Shown: piece by piece, positions 51,517-60,244 of the stretch | Layout: each line of letters begins with the position of its first letter | Numbering within the stretch: position 1 is the first letter of the stretch | Assembly (NCBI RefSeq): GCF_046292825.1 | Contig: NZ_JBKBQG010000001.1 | Coordinates: 1 to 64,000 of the forward strand | Source: Salinarimonas sp046292825 | Lineage (GTDB): Bacteria; Pseudomonadota; Alphaproteobacteria; Rhizobiales; Beijerinckiaceae | Direction of reading: 5' to 3' | DNA length: 64,000 nt | Notes under the pieces: model-generated | Database searches by the model: none | What the model was told of the DNA's origin: nothing | The model's input: only the letters and a program-made list of their open reading frames with translations | Made by a program: the position numbers and the translations under genes

Positions 51517-52358
51517 GCGGATTCTCCCCCGATTGGCTCGATCTGCGCGAGGGCGCGGACCATCGCGCGCGCGACGCGGGCCTCGTGGCCCGCCTCGCCG
51601 AGGCGCTCGCGACCCGGCCCGCGCCGCTCGCGATCGTCGATCTCGGCTGCGGGCTCGGCTCGAACCTGCGCGCGCTCGCGCCCCGCCTGCCGCCTCGGCA
51701 GTCCTGGCGCCTCGTCGACCACGATCCGGCGCTGCTCGCCGCCGCCCGCGAGCGGCTCCTCGCCTGGGCCGAGACGGGGGAGGAGAGGGCGGACGGGTCG
51801 CTCGTGTTGCGGCACGGCGCGGCGACGCTCGCGGTGTCCTTCCACGAGGCCGATCTCGTCGCGGGGCTCGAGGCCGCGCTCGGCCCGCGCCCGGACCTCG
51901 TCACCGCCGCCGCTCTGTTCGACCTGTGCTCGGAGACCTTTCTCGCGCGCCTCGCGGATGCGGTCGCCGCGCACGGGGCGCTGTTCTACACGGCGCTCAC
52001 CTACGACGGGCGCGAGACCTGGACGCCGCCCCATCCGGCGGACGCGGACGCGCTCGCCGCCTTCCTCGCCGACCAGCGCACCGACAAGGGATTCGGCCCC
52101 TCCGCGGGCCCAGACGCGAGCGCGGTCCTCGCCCGCCTCCTCGCCGCGCGCGGCTATCGCACGCAAGAGGCGGACAGCCCCTGGCGGCTCGCCGCGGGCG
52201 ACGATTCCGACCTGATCCGGGCCCTGGCGCAGGGTCAGGCGCAGGCGCTCGCCGGGCGCCTGCCGGAGGCCGTGCGGGCGGATTGGCGCGCGGCGCGCGA
52301 GAGCGCGCGGGCGGCGTCGATCGGGCATGTCGATCTCCTGGCCGTCCCGGAGGGGTGA
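51513..52358 (+). CDS. Class I SAM-dependent methyltransferase
   Basis: This is a 281-residue methyltransferase. Motif I is AIVDLGCGLGSNLRAL (residues about 41-56) and WRLVDHDPALLAAA has the strand-2 acidic residue. A motif IV-like DLVTAAALFDLCSE is followed by TALTYDGRETWTPPHPAD. The remaining C-terminal part is helical. The substrate is unknown; the gene is coupled to the glycosyltransferase, so both enzymes probably modify the same small molecule. It ends the cluster. Confidence 0.86.
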   Translation: MSGFSPDWLDLREGADHRARDAGLVARLAEALATRPAPLAIVDLGCGLGSNLRALAPRLPPRQSWRLVDHDPALLAAARERLLAWAETGEERADGSLVLRHGAATLAVSFHEADLVAGLEAALGPRPDLVTAAALFDLCSETFLARLADAVAAHGALFYTALTYDGRETWTPPHPADADALAAFLADQRTDKGFGPSAGPDASAVLARLLAARGYRTQEADSPWRLAAGDDSDLIRALAQGQAQALAGRLPEAVRADWRAARESARAASIGHVDLLAVPEG

Positions 52359-52468
52359 GCGGGGCGCGCGCGCCCACGCTTCTCGTGCACCTTCTCGTCC
52401 CGCTTCTTGCCAGGCCGGCGCTCGCGTGCCACCTTCCGCGCCGACTTGGCACCCGCTCGAGCGTCGTG

Positions 52469-53536
52469 ATGAGCTTCTCCCCCATACCCGTCTTCGATGG
52501 CCACAACGACGCGCTGCTGCGTCTCCTGCGCGCCGGTTGCGGGTCCGAGGCGGCCTTCGTCGAGGGCGAGCCCGCGTGTCATCTCGATCTGGAGCGGGCG
52601 CGCGCGGGCCGGATGGTCGGCGGCTTCTTCGCGATCTACGTGCCGGACGAGGCCGTCGACGGCGCCGAGATCGACGCGCTGATGAGCCTTCCCGCCTACG
52701 ACGTGCCGCTGCCCGCCCCGCTCGATCCGGCCTACGCGACGCGCACCGCGCTCGCCATGATGGCGATCCTGATCCGGCTCGGGCGGATCTCGCGCGGGGC
52801 GGTCCGGCTCGTCGGCTCGGTCGCCGAGATCGAGGCCGCGATGGAGGACGGCGCGCTCGCGGCCCTGCCCCACATGGAGGGCGCGGAGGCGATCGACCCC
52901 GATCTCCACGCGCTCGAGGTCTTCCACGCGGCGGGGCTGCGCTCGCTCGGCCCCGTCTGGAGCCGCCCGACGATCTTCGGCGAGGGCGTGCCCTTCCGCT
53001 ATCCCTCCGGCCCCGATATCGGCGGCGGGCTGACCGAGCACGGCAAGCGGCTCGTGCGCGCCTGCAACCGGCTCGGCATCCTCGTCGATTGCTCGCATCT
53101 CAACGAGAAGGGTTTTCAGGACGTCGCCCGCATCTCGGACGCCCCGCTCGTCGCGACCCATTCGAACGCGCACGCGCTCTGCCCGCACGCGCGCAACCTC
53201 ACCGACCGCCAGCTCGACGCGATCCGCGCGAGCGGGGGCGTGGTGGGGCTCAATTTCGCGACCTCCTTCATCCGTCCGGACGGCCGGCGCGAGCCCGACA
53301 CGCCGCTCTCGATGATGGTCGATCAGATCGGCTATCTCGTGGACCGGCTCGGCATCGACGGCGTCGCGCTCGGCTCGGATTTCGACGGCGCCACCATCCC
53401 CGACGCGATCGGCGACGCCTCGGGCCTCCAGCGCCTGTTCGAGGCCCTCTCCGCCCGCGGCTACGACCGCGATGCGCTCGAGCGGATCGGATACCGCAAC
53501 TGGCTGAGGGTGCTGCGGGTGACGCTCGGAGGGTGA
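52469..53536 (+). CDS. Membrane dipeptidase-type (renal dipeptidase, M19) metallopeptidase
   Basis: This is a 355-residue peptidase of family M19. The metal motif is near the N-terminus (FDGHNDAL), the bridging Glu lies in LPHMEGAEAI, and downstream ligands are in LVDCSHLNEKG and ATHSNAHALCPHARN. The C-terminal GVALGSDFDGA completes the site. No signal peptide is visible, so it is probably cytoplasmic. M19 enzymes cleave dipeptides, including D-amino-acid dipeptides. It is in the same direction as the pterin-like cluster, but 110 bases later, and probably unrelated. Confidence 0.93.
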   Translation: MSFSPIPVFDGHNDALLRLLRAGCGSEAAFVEGEPACHLDLERARAGRMVGGFFAIYVPDEAVDGAEIDALMSLPAYDVPLPAPLDPAYATRTALAMMAILIRLGRISRGAVRLVGSVAEIEAAMEDGALAALPHMEGAEAIDPDLHALEVFHAAGLRSLGPVWSRPTIFGEGVPFRYPSGPDIGGGLTEHGKRLVRACNRLGILVDCSHLNEKGFQDVARISDAPLVATHSNAHALCPHARNLTDRQLDAIRASGGVVGLNFATSFIRPDGRREPDTPLSMMVDQIGYLVDRLGIDGVALGSDFDGATIPDAIGDASGLQRLFEALSARGYDRDALERIGYRNWLRVLRVTLGG

Positions 53537-53629
53537 TCATACTCCCCTCTCCCGAAGGGGCTACGGCGCGCACGCATCGTGGTCCCTGCATGCGTTTGGC
53601 CAAAACGGTGCTGCCGATCGGTGCGGTCG

Positions 53630-53839
53630 CTCTCCTTCCCCTCAGGGGAAGGTGGCTCCGACCCCGAACAGGGGTCGGAGACGGATGGGGTCTTTCGAAC
53701 CGAAGGGTCGAAGGGGCGTCGGGCTTCTCCTTACGTACGGCGGTCTACGACGACGCCCCTTCGCCGCTTGCGCGGCGAAAAACCCCATCCGACCCGTCGG
53801 CATCGCCGCCGGGCCACCTTCCCCTGAGGGGAAGGAGAG
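53630..53839. repeat. Nested palindromic repeat, family R1, copy B
   Basis: This is a 210-base element with perfect 27-base inverted ends (53630-53656 and 53813-53839), each a small hairpin of CCTTCCCCT/AGGGGAAGG type. Inside are TCCGACCCC/GGGGTCGGA, GGATGGGG/CCCCATCC and an 8-bp stem at 53760-53779 (TTCGCCGC/GCGGCGAA). It is the inverted counterpart of 18431-18641. The gap between the dipeptidase and the next gene (53537-53921) holds nothing else. Confidence 0.88.
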
Positions 53840-53921
53840 CGGCGGCGGACGGTTCGACGTCGAGGCTCCCGGTCACGCGCGGCGCGCGACCCGTGGAGCC
53901 CGCATCGGATCCCGTATTCCC

Positions 53922-55562
53922 TCACCCCTGCCCCTCTCCCTTTCGGGAGAGGGGTTCTCGCCGCTTTGCGTCGCGCAGGATCTCGCGGGCGGCGTTGCGG
54001 CCGGGGAGGCCGGTGACGCCGCCGCCGGGGTGGGTTCCCGAACCGCACATGTAGAGGCCGGGGAGGGGCGAGCGGTGGTCGGCGTGGCCGAGCACCGGGC
54101 GGGCGGAGAAGATCTGCCCGAGCGAGAGCGCGCCGTGGAAGATGTCGCCGCCGATAAGCCCGAATTCCCGCTCGAGCCCGGCTGGCGAGAGCACCTGGCG
54201 GGCGATCACCGAGGCGGCGAAGCCGGGCGCATGCGCGTCGACGGTGGCGATCATCAGATCCGCGACTGTCTCCTCGTGCGCGTCCCAGGAGGCGCCGCCG
54301 GGGAAATCGGCCGGGAGTTCGGGCAGGACGTGCTGGCAGAACAGGCTCGCCACGTGCGCGCCCTCCGGCGCGAGACTGTCGTCGAGCGTCGAGGGGATCA
54401 GCATCTCGACGATCGGCGCGCGCGACCAGCCATGGGCGCGGGCATCCGCATGAGCGCGGTCCATATAGGCGAGGGAGGGGGCGATCACGATGCCCGCCGT
54501 GTGGTGGTCGGCCGCCTCGCGACCGGGCCGGGCGGTAAAGCTCGGCAGCTCCGAGAGCGCCACGTTCATCCGGAAGGTGCCCGAGCCGCATTTGTAGCGG
54601 CGGATGCGCTCGCGGAAATCGGCCGGGAGCACCGCCGGATCGACGAGCCGCTCGAACAGGAGTTTGGGGTTGACGCTCGCCGCGACGCGCCCCGCGCGGT
54701 GGACCCGCCCGTCCTCCGTCACGGCTCCGACCGCGCGCCCCTTCTCGACCAGGATCTCGCGCACGCCGGCCCCGGTCTCGATCGCGACGCCCGCCTCGAG
54801 ACAGGCCGCGCGCATCGCCTGCGTGATCGCGCCCATGCCGCCGATCGCGTGCCCCCAGACGCCCTTCTTGCCGTTGACCTCGCCGAAGCAATGATGCGCG
54901 AGGACGTAGGCCGTGCCGGGATGGTAGGGGCTCGCGAAATTGCCGACGACGGCGTCGAAGCCGAACAGGGCCTTGATCGGCTCGCTCTCGAAGAAGCGGT
55001 CGAGATAATCCGCGGCCGAGGCGGTGAAGATCTCGAGGAGCTCGCGGCGGGTCTCCATCGGCAGGCCCGCGACCTGCCGCCCGAGCGCGCCCGCGCGCCA
55101 GAGCTGCGGGAGCGCGGCGAGGAGGCCGCCTTCGGTGACGTTCGGCGGCGTCCGCCCGACGAGGACGCGCAGGAGATCCACCACCGCGTCGAGGCGCGCC
55201 TCGTAGGCGTCGAGCGCCTCGACGTCGCGGGTCGAGAAGCGGGCGAGCGACGCGCGGGTGCGGCCGGGGCCGGCTTCCAGCGCGCGCCCGTCGGGGAGCG
55301 GCAGGAAGTTCTGCATGCGCCGCTCGACGATCCGCAGCCCGTGCCGCGGCAGGTCCATCGCCCGGATCACCCCCGGATCGAGGAGCGAGACCGTGTAGGA
55401 CGCGACCGAATTGCGGAAGCCGGGGTGGAATTCCTCCGTCACCGCCGCCCCGCCGACGACCGCGCGCCGCTCGAGCACGCGCACGGACAGACCCGCCGAG
55501 GCGAGATGGTGGGCGCAGACGAGGCCGTTATGGCCGCCGCCGACGACGAGGACATCGGTCAT
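53922..55562 (-). CDS. Phytoene desaturase-like FAD oxidoreductase (PYROXD2-like)
   Basis: This is a 546-residue flavoprotein. The dinucleotide-binding motif VLVVGGGHNGLVCAHHLA is at residues 4-21. VLERRAVVGGAAVTEEFHPGFRNS is characteristic of the CrtI/PYROXD2 group. The FAD C-terminal signature LYMCGSGTHPGGGVTGLPGRNAA is at about 505-530. The substrate is unknown; carotenoid genes are absent here, so a desaturase role is not supported. The last dozen residues (beginning REPLSRKG) are encoded by a perfect hairpin, suggesting that a repeat has supplied the end of the gene. Confidence 0.9.
   Translation of the reverse strand: MTDVLVVGGGHNGLVCAHHLASAGLSVRVLERRAVVGGAAVTEEFHPGFRNSVASYTVSLLDPGVIRAMDLPRHGLRIVERRMQNFLPLPDGRALEAGPGRTRASLARFSTRDVEALDAYEARLDAVVDLLRVLVGRTPPNVTEGGLLAALPQLWRAGALGRQVAGLPMETRRELLEIFTASAADYLDRFFESEPIKALFGFDAVVGNFASPYHPGTAYVLAHHCFGEVNGKKGVWGHAIGGMGAITQAMRAACLEAGVAIETGAGVREILVEKGRAVGAVTEDGRVHRAGRVAASVNPKLLFERLVDPAVLPADFRERIRRYKCGSGTFRMNVALSELPSFTARPGREAADHHTAGIVIAPSLAYMDRAHADARAHGWSRAPIVEMLIPSTLDDSLAPEGAHVASLFCQHVLPELPADFPGGASWDAHEETVADLMIATVDAHAPGFAASVIARQVLSPAGLEREFGLIGGDIFHGALSLGQIFSARPVLGHADHRSPLPGLYMCGSGTHPGGGVTGLPGRNAAREILRDAKRREPLSRKGEGQG
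53931..53954 (-). repeat. Perfect hairpin within the 3' end of the PYROXD2-like gene
   Basis: CCCCTCTCCC and GGGAGAGGGG form a 10-bp stem with a 4-base loop. It overlaps the last ten codons of the gene. No T-run follows on the minus strand, so it is not a typical terminator. Sequences of this type are common short interspersed palindromes. Confidence 0.7.
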
Positions 55563-55649
55563 GGCAGAGGGTCCGGACGAGACGCGAGACGCATCGGCGA
55601 GGCATAGCCGATCCGGGCGGGGGCGTGAAGGACGCGCGGGCGCGCGGCC

Positions 55650-56129
55650 TCAGCCCCGCGCCGCGCTCTTCGCCTTCTCCACCCAGCGCCCCTCCTCGTC
55701 CTGCGCCCAATAGGACGCCTCGAGGCCGGCGGCGACGACGGCGCGCCAGCGCTCGCGGGCGGTCTGCGTCGCCTCCGGATCGGCGCCATCGAAGACGAGG
55801 AGGACGCGCGCGAAGGCGCTCGGATCGGCCGGCAGCGGGGCGCCGTCGACGAGGAAGAGCGCCTCCGGCCGGCCCGGGCGCGGCGGCGGCTGCGGGGCCG
55901 CCGCGATCACGATCTCGGCCTCGCCCGCCTCCGGGTCGCGATCGGTGACGTGGGGGAGGAAGCTCTCCTCGTCGTAGGTCCACAGGAGCGTGTCGAGCGC
56001 GTCGCGGCGCTCGGGCGTCGCGGTCTCGACCACGACCCGCATGCCGGCCGCGCGCGCCTTCTCGACGAGGCGGGGGAGCGCCTCGGCGAGCGTCGCGCGC
56101 TGGAGCTGGTAGAAGCGGACCTCGCTCAA
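55650..56129 (-). CDS. holC: DNA polymerase III subunit chi
   Basis: This is a 159-residue HolC protein linking the clamp loader to SSB. The N-terminus EVRFYQLQRATLAEALPRLVEKA is typical. VVETATPERRDALDTLLWTYDEESFLPH and the C-terminal VVAAGLEASYWAQDEEGRW are conserved. It follows pepA with the usual alphaproteobacterial order pepA-holC, 31 bases apart. Confidence 0.95.
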   Translation of the reverse strand: MSEVRFYQLQRATLAEALPRLVEKARAAGMRVVVETATPERRDALDTLLWTYDEESFLPHVTDRDPEAGEAEIVIAAAPQPPPRPGRPEALFLVDGAPLPADPSAFARVLLVFDGADPEATQTARERWRAVVAAGLEASYWAQDEEGRWVEKAKSAARG

Positions 56130-56160
56130 ACGGGGCCCTCCCCGCGCCCGCCGGGCGCGC

Positions 56161-57663
56161 TCATCCCTCGTAGGCGTCGCGGACGAGGCGGTCGACGAGG
56201 CGCACGCCGTAGCCCGAGCCCCAGGACTTGTTCACGTCCGTCTGCGGCGCCGCCATCGCGGTGCCGGCGAGGTCGACATGCGCCCACGGCGTGTCCTCGA
56301 CGAAGCGCTTGAGGAATTGCGCCGCGGTGATCGCGCCGCCGTTGCGCCCGCCGGTATTCTTCATGTCGGCGAATTTCGAATCGATCTGCTTGTCGTAGGC
56401 CGGCCCGAGCGGCATCCGCCAGAGCTTGTCGCCCGACGCCTCGCCGGCCGCCAGGAGCTTGCCCGCGAGCGCGTCGTCGTTGCAGAACAGGCCCGCATAT
56501 TCCTGGCCGAGCGCGACGATGATCGCCCCCGTCAGCGTCGCGAAATCGATCACCGCGTGCGGCTCGTGCTCGCGCCGCACGTAGGTGAGGAGGTCGGCGA
56601 GCACGAGGCGGCCCTCGGCGTCGGTGTTGATGATCTCGACCGTCTGCCCCGAGAGCGTCTCGACGATGTCGCCGGGGCGCTGGGCGCGGCCGTCGGGCAT
56701 GTTCTCGACGAGGCCGATGATGCCCACCACGTTCGCCTTGGCCTTGCGGGCGGCGAGCGCGTGCATGGCGCCGACGACGCAGGCGGCGCCCGCCATGTCG
56801 CCCTTCATGTCCTCCATGCTGGCGGCGGGCTTGATCGAGATGCCGCCGGTGTCGAAGACGACGCCCTTGCCGACGAGCGCGAGCGGCTTGTCCTTCTTCG
56901 CGCCGCCCTGCCAGTGCATCACCGCGACCCGCGCCGGCCGCTCGGAGCCCTGGGCGACGCCGAGCAGCGCGCGCATGCCGATCTTGGCGAGCTGCTTCTC
57001 CTCGAGGATCGTCACCTCGACGCCGAGCTTCTCGAGATCGCGCGCGGCCTCCGCGAACTCGACCGGGCCGAGCGCGTTCGCCGGCTCGTTGACGAGGTCG
57101 CGGCAGAGATTGACGCCGGCGGCGAGGCTCTCGCGCGTCTTGGCGGCCTTCTTGGCGGCGGACGCGTCGGCGCAGGCGATCGCGAGACGCCCGCCGCCCT
57201 TCTCCTCCTCGTCGTCGCCGCCCTTCTTGCCCGCCTTCGACTTGTAGCGGTCGAACTTGTAGGCGCGCAGGCGGGCGCCGAGCGTGATCTCGGCGATCGC
57301 CTCCGCGTCGAGGGCGAGGTCGGGCGCGTCGGCGATCAGCGTCGCCTCGCGCCCCGCGATCTTGCCCTGGATCACCGCGCCGAGCGCGACGAGGTCGAGG
57401 CCCGCGCGGTCCTTCTCCCCGCCGAGGCCGACGACGATCAGCCGATCGGCGGACAGGCCCGCGGGGGCGGCGATCGTCAGCGTCGACTTGGCCTTGCCCT
57501 TGAAGCGCTCCGCCTTCGCCGCGCGCGCGATCAGCCCCGCGCCGTCGCCGAGAAGCTCGCGCGCCGTCGCGCCGAGCGCGAGCGCGTCGGAGACGAGAAC
57601 GACGAGGTCTCCTGATTCGGGGAGGGTGGGGGCGGTGAACTCGATCTTGAGGGCGTCGGCCAT
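56161..57663 (-). CDS. pepA: Leucyl aminopeptidase (M17)
   Basis: This is a 500-residue cytosolic aminopeptidase. The catalytic C-terminal domain has VGKGVVFDTGGISIKP (Lys and Asp ligands) and the M17 signature NTDAEGRLVLADLL. DMAGAACVVGAM and GRNGGAITAAQFLKRFV are also conserved. The N-terminal domain contains a short Lys/Glu-rich insert (KAGKKGGDDEEEKGGG), which looks like a disordered loop. It is the first gene of the pepA-holC unit. It trims N-terminal residues and, in E. coli, also binds DNA. Confidence 0.96.
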   Translation of the reverse strand: MADALKIEFTAPTLPESGDLVVLVSDALALGATARELLGDGAGLIARAAKAERFKGKAKSTLTIAAPAGLSADRLIVVGLGGEKDRAGLDLVALGAVIQGKIAGREATLIADAPDLALDAEAIAEITLGARLRAYKFDRYKSKAGKKGGDDEEEKGGGRLAIACADASAAKKAAKTRESLAAGVNLCRDLVNEPANALGPVEFAEAARDLEKLGVEVTILEEKQLAKIGMRALLGVAQGSERPARVAVMHWQGGAKKDKPLALVGKGVVFDTGGISIKPAASMEDMKGDMAGAACVVGAMHALAARKAKANVVGIIGLVENMPDGRAQRPGDIVETLSGQTVEIINTDAEGRLVLADLLTYVRREHEPHAVIDFATLTGAIIVALGQEYAGLFCNDDALAGKLLAAGEASGDKLWRMPLGPAYDKQIDSKFADMKNTGGRNGGAITAAQFLKRFVEDTPWAHVDLAGTAMAAPQTDVNKSWGSGYGVRLVDRLVRDAYEG

Positions 57664-57793
57664 AGGTACCTCGTACGCGCGCGCCCGGCTCGGATTTCGG
57701 CGCGCATCGCCCTCAACTTAAGCGTCGCGTGCGCGGGAGCAAGCCCGATGGCGCGTTCACGATCCGTCAACCATCCTCGCCGACCCTTCTCTC

Positions 57794-58717
57794 ATGATCC
57801 TGCGCGCGCTGGCCGTCCTCGTCGTCCTCCTCCTCCTCCTCGCTCCCTTCAGCGGCGCGGGCGCGCAGACGCCCGGCACGCTCGATCCGAGGCCGCTCCC
57901 GCCGCTCGCGAACCCTGCCGATCCGACTCTCGCGGCAAAGGAGCTGTTCGGGCGGGCGCTCGCGCCGGCGCCGCTCGCGGCGCGCGCGCTCGGCTCCTAT
58001 GCGCGCGGCTGCCTCGCGGGGGCGGTGGCGCTGCCCGTCGACGGGCCGGCCTGGCAGGTCATGCGCGTCTCGCGCGGCCGCAATTTCGGGCATCCCGCGC
58101 TCGTCTCGTTCCTGGAGCGCTTCGCCGAGCGCGCGGTGGCGGTCACGGGCTGGCCCGGGCTCCTCGTCGGCGACATTTCCCAACCCCGCGGCGGGCCGAT
58201 GATGTGGGGCCATGCCTCCCACCAGATCGGCCTCGATGCGGACGTCTGGCTGATGCCGATGCCGACGGGCGGGGTCGATCGCGCGGCACGCGAGACGATG
58301 ATGGCGCAGAGCGTCGTGGCGGCGAGCGGGACCGACGTCGATCCGCGCGTCTGGACGCAGGCCCATGTCCGCCTCCTCGAGCTCGCCTCGCGGGCGGGGG
58401 AGGTCGAGCGCATCTTCGTCAACCCGGCGATCAAGCGGGCTCTGTGCCGCGACGTGCGGGGCGACCGCACCTGGCTCGGCAAGATCCGGCCGATGTGGGG
58501 GCACGATTACCATTTCCACATCCGCCTCGCCTGCCCGCCCGGCGAGAGCGGCTGCGAGCCGCAGACCCCCGTCCCGCCGGGCGAGGGCTGCGACGCGAGC
58601 CTCGATTGGTGGTTCTCGCGAGAGGCCCGCACGCCGAGCCGCCCGTCCACGCCGCCCCGCGAGACGACGCTCGCCGACCTGCCGGAGGCCTGCCGGCGCG
58701 TTCTCGTCGCGCAATGA
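57794..58717 (+). CDS. mepA: Penicillin-insensitive murein endopeptidase
   Basis: This is a 307-residue LAS-type zinc peptidase of family M74, cleaving D-Ala-meso-DAP cross-links. A signal peptide covers residues 1-24. SRGRNFGHPALVSFL precedes the metal motif HASHQIGLDADVW with its His and Asp, and the last His ligand lies in GHDYHFHIRL. Cys residues in the C-terminal region (CPPGESGC, GEGC) may form disulfides, as expected for a periplasmic protein. The C-terminal 40 residues are proline-rich. Confidence 0.95.
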   Translation: MILRALAVLVVLLLLLAPFSGAGAQTPGTLDPRPLPPLANPADPTLAAKELFGRALAPAPLAARALGSYARGCLAGAVALPVDGPAWQVMRVSRGRNFGHPALVSFLERFAERAVAVTGWPGLLVGDISQPRGGPMMWGHASHQIGLDADVWLMPMPTGGVDRAARETMMAQSVVAASGTDVDPRVWTQAHVRLLELASRAGEVERIFVNPAIKRALCRDVRGDRTWLGKIRPMWGHDYHFHIRLACPPGESGCEPQTPVPPGEGCDASLDWWFSREARTPSRPSTPPRETTLADLPEACRRVLVAQ

Positions 58718-58735
58718 GCCTCTAAATCTTCGTTT

Positions 58736-58786
58736 CGAGCATCGTCTTGTCCACCAACCGGCATCCACCTGGTGGGATGATGCTCG
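58736..58786 (+). promoter_or_regulatory. Stem-loop in the pheS upstream region
   Basis: CGAGCATC (58736-58743) pairs with GATGCTCG (58779-58786), and inside it CCACCA (58751-58756) pairs with TGGTGG (58770-58775). The two-part stem starts 18 bases after the mepA stop and ends 83 bases before pheS. It has no T-run and no Phe-rich leader peptide was found. It could be a bidirectional stabilising hairpin or a leader element of pheS. Confidence 0.5.
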
Positions 58787-58869
58787 AGGATCGCACGCGG
58801 AAACGCGCTTTCCCCTTGACCATCGAGGCGTCGCGCGCTTGATCTCCCCGGCGCAACAGCGAGGCCGAG

Positions 58870-59952
58870 ATGAGCGACCTGAACGAACTCGAACGCGACC
58901 TTCTCGCCAAGGTCGAGGCCGCGGCGGACGAGACCGAGCTCGAGACCGTGCGCGTCTTCGCGCTCGGCAAGAAGGGGATCGTCTCCGAGAAGCTGAAGAG
59001 CCTCGGCGCGATGAGCCCCGAGGAGCGCAAGACGATGGGCCCGGCGATCAACGGGCTGCGCGACACGGTCGCCGCCGCGATCGGCGCCCGCAAGGAGCGG
59101 CTCGAGGCCGCCGCGCTCGACGCGCGCCTCGCCTCCGAGCGCGTCGACGTCACGCTCCCCGTCCGCGAGAGCCCCGAATCGCGCGGGCGCGTCCACCCGA
59201 TCAGCCAAGTCTTCGACGAGCTGACCGCGATCTTCGCCGACATGGGCTTCTCGGTGGCGGAAGGTCCCGACATCGAGACGGACTACTACAACTTCACGGC
59301 GCTCAACTTCCCCGTCGGCCATCCGGCGCGGGAGATGCACGACACCTTCTTCATGCGCGCCGACGCGGCGGGCGAGCGCAAGGTGCTGCGCACCCACACC
59401 TCGCCGGTGCAGATCCGCACCATGGAGAGCGTCGCCCCCCCGATCCGGGTGATCATCCCCGGGCGGACCTATCGCCACGATTCCGACCAGACCCACACGC
59501 CGATGTTCCATCAGGTCGAGGGGCTCGTCGTCGAGAAGGGCGCCCATCTGGGGCATCTCAAGTGGATCCTGCAGGAATTCTGCAAGGCCTTCTTCGAGAT
59601 CGACGACGTGAAGATGCGCTTCCGGCCGTCCTTCTTTCCCTTCACCGAGCCCTCGATGGAGGTCGACATCCAGTGCGACCGCTCCGGCGGACAGGTCCGC
59701 TTCGGCCAGGGCACGGACTGGATGGAGATCCTCGGCTGCGGCATGGTGCACCCGAACGTGCTGCGCAATTGCGGGCTCGATCCGGACGAATACCAGGGCT
59801 TCGCCTGGGGCATGGGCATCGACCGCATCGCCATGCTCAAATACGGCATCCCGGACCTGCGCGACATGTTCGAGGCCGACAAGCGTTGGATCGAGCATTA
59901 CGGTTTCCGCGCGCTCGAGGTGCCGACGCTGGCGGGCGGCCTGAGCGGGTGA
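58870..59952 (+). CDS. pheS: Phenylalanine-tRNA ligase alpha subunit
   Basis: This is a 360-residue class II synthetase subunit. The N-terminal coiled coil (residues 1-85) binds tRNA. The catalytic core has HPISQVFDELTAIFADMGF, the motif 2 region IPGRTYRHDSDQTHTPMFHQ and motif 3 FAWGMGIDRIAMLKYG. A GTDWMEILGCGMVHPNVL segment recognises Phe. It normally forms an alpha2beta2 complex with PheT. Here the pheT start is 776 bases downstream of the pheS stop, with two small genes in between. Confidence 0.98.
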   Translation: MSDLNELERDLLAKVEAAADETELETVRVFALGKKGIVSEKLKSLGAMSPEERKTMGPAINGLRDTVAAAIGARKERLEAAALDARLASERVDVTLPVRESPESRGRVHPISQVFDELTAIFADMGFSVAEGPDIETDYYNFTALNFPVGHPAREMHDTFFMRADAAGERKVLRTHTSPVQIRTMESVAPPIRVIIPGRTYRHDSDQTHTPMFHQVEGLVVEKGAHLGHLKWILQEFCKAFFEIDDVKMRFRPSFFPFTEPSMEVDIQCDRSGGQVRFGQGTDWMEILGCGMVHPNVLRNCGLDPDEYQGFAWGMGIDRIAMLKYGIPDLRDMFEADKRWIEHYGFRALEVPTLAGGLSG

Positions 59953-59968
59953 GGAGCGGGAGGTCGCG

Positions 59969-60244
59969 ATGACGGAGGAGGAGATCAGGGGCGTCGTCGA
60001 GCCGATCCTTCGGCGTCACCTCGAGCCGTTCGGATTCGAGGCGGCCGAGGTCGCGTCCGGACGCGATCACGGCGGCAATCCGGCGATCTTCATCTCCGCA
60101 CGCTATCGTCCGACAGATCCGGAAGAAGCCGGCAAGGCGCGCATCCATGCCTCGCTCGCTGTGCGGGACGCGCTGGAGAGCCGGGGCGAGGAACGCTACC
60201 CGTATATTCGTCACCTGATCCCCGATCCGGAGCCCCGTCCATGA
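59969..60244 (+). CDS. Small protein, putative partner of the HEPN gene
   Basis: This is a 91-residue protein that I do not recognise. It has an N-terminal helix (EEIRGVVEPILRRHLEPFGF), two strands (AAEVASGRDHGG then AIFISARYRP) and a C-terminal helix (SLAVRDALESRGEE), ending in PYIRHLIPDPEPRP. The alpha-beta layout could fit a small nucleotidyltransferase-like or antitoxin-type fold, but the GSxxxxxxxxxSD motif of MNT proteins is absent. The stop overlaps the start of the HEPN gene (ATGA), so the two are co-translated. It follows pheS by 16 bases. Confidence 0.75.
   Translation: MTEEEIRGVVEPILRRHLEPFGFEAAEVASGRDHGGNPAIFISARYRPTDPEEAGKARIHASLAVRDALESRGEERYPYIRHLIPDPEPRP

Noticed and set aside
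49028..53536. Including the M19 dipeptidase in the pterin-like cluster
   Set aside because: It starts 110 bases after the methyltransferase, without overlap, and has a self-contained function.
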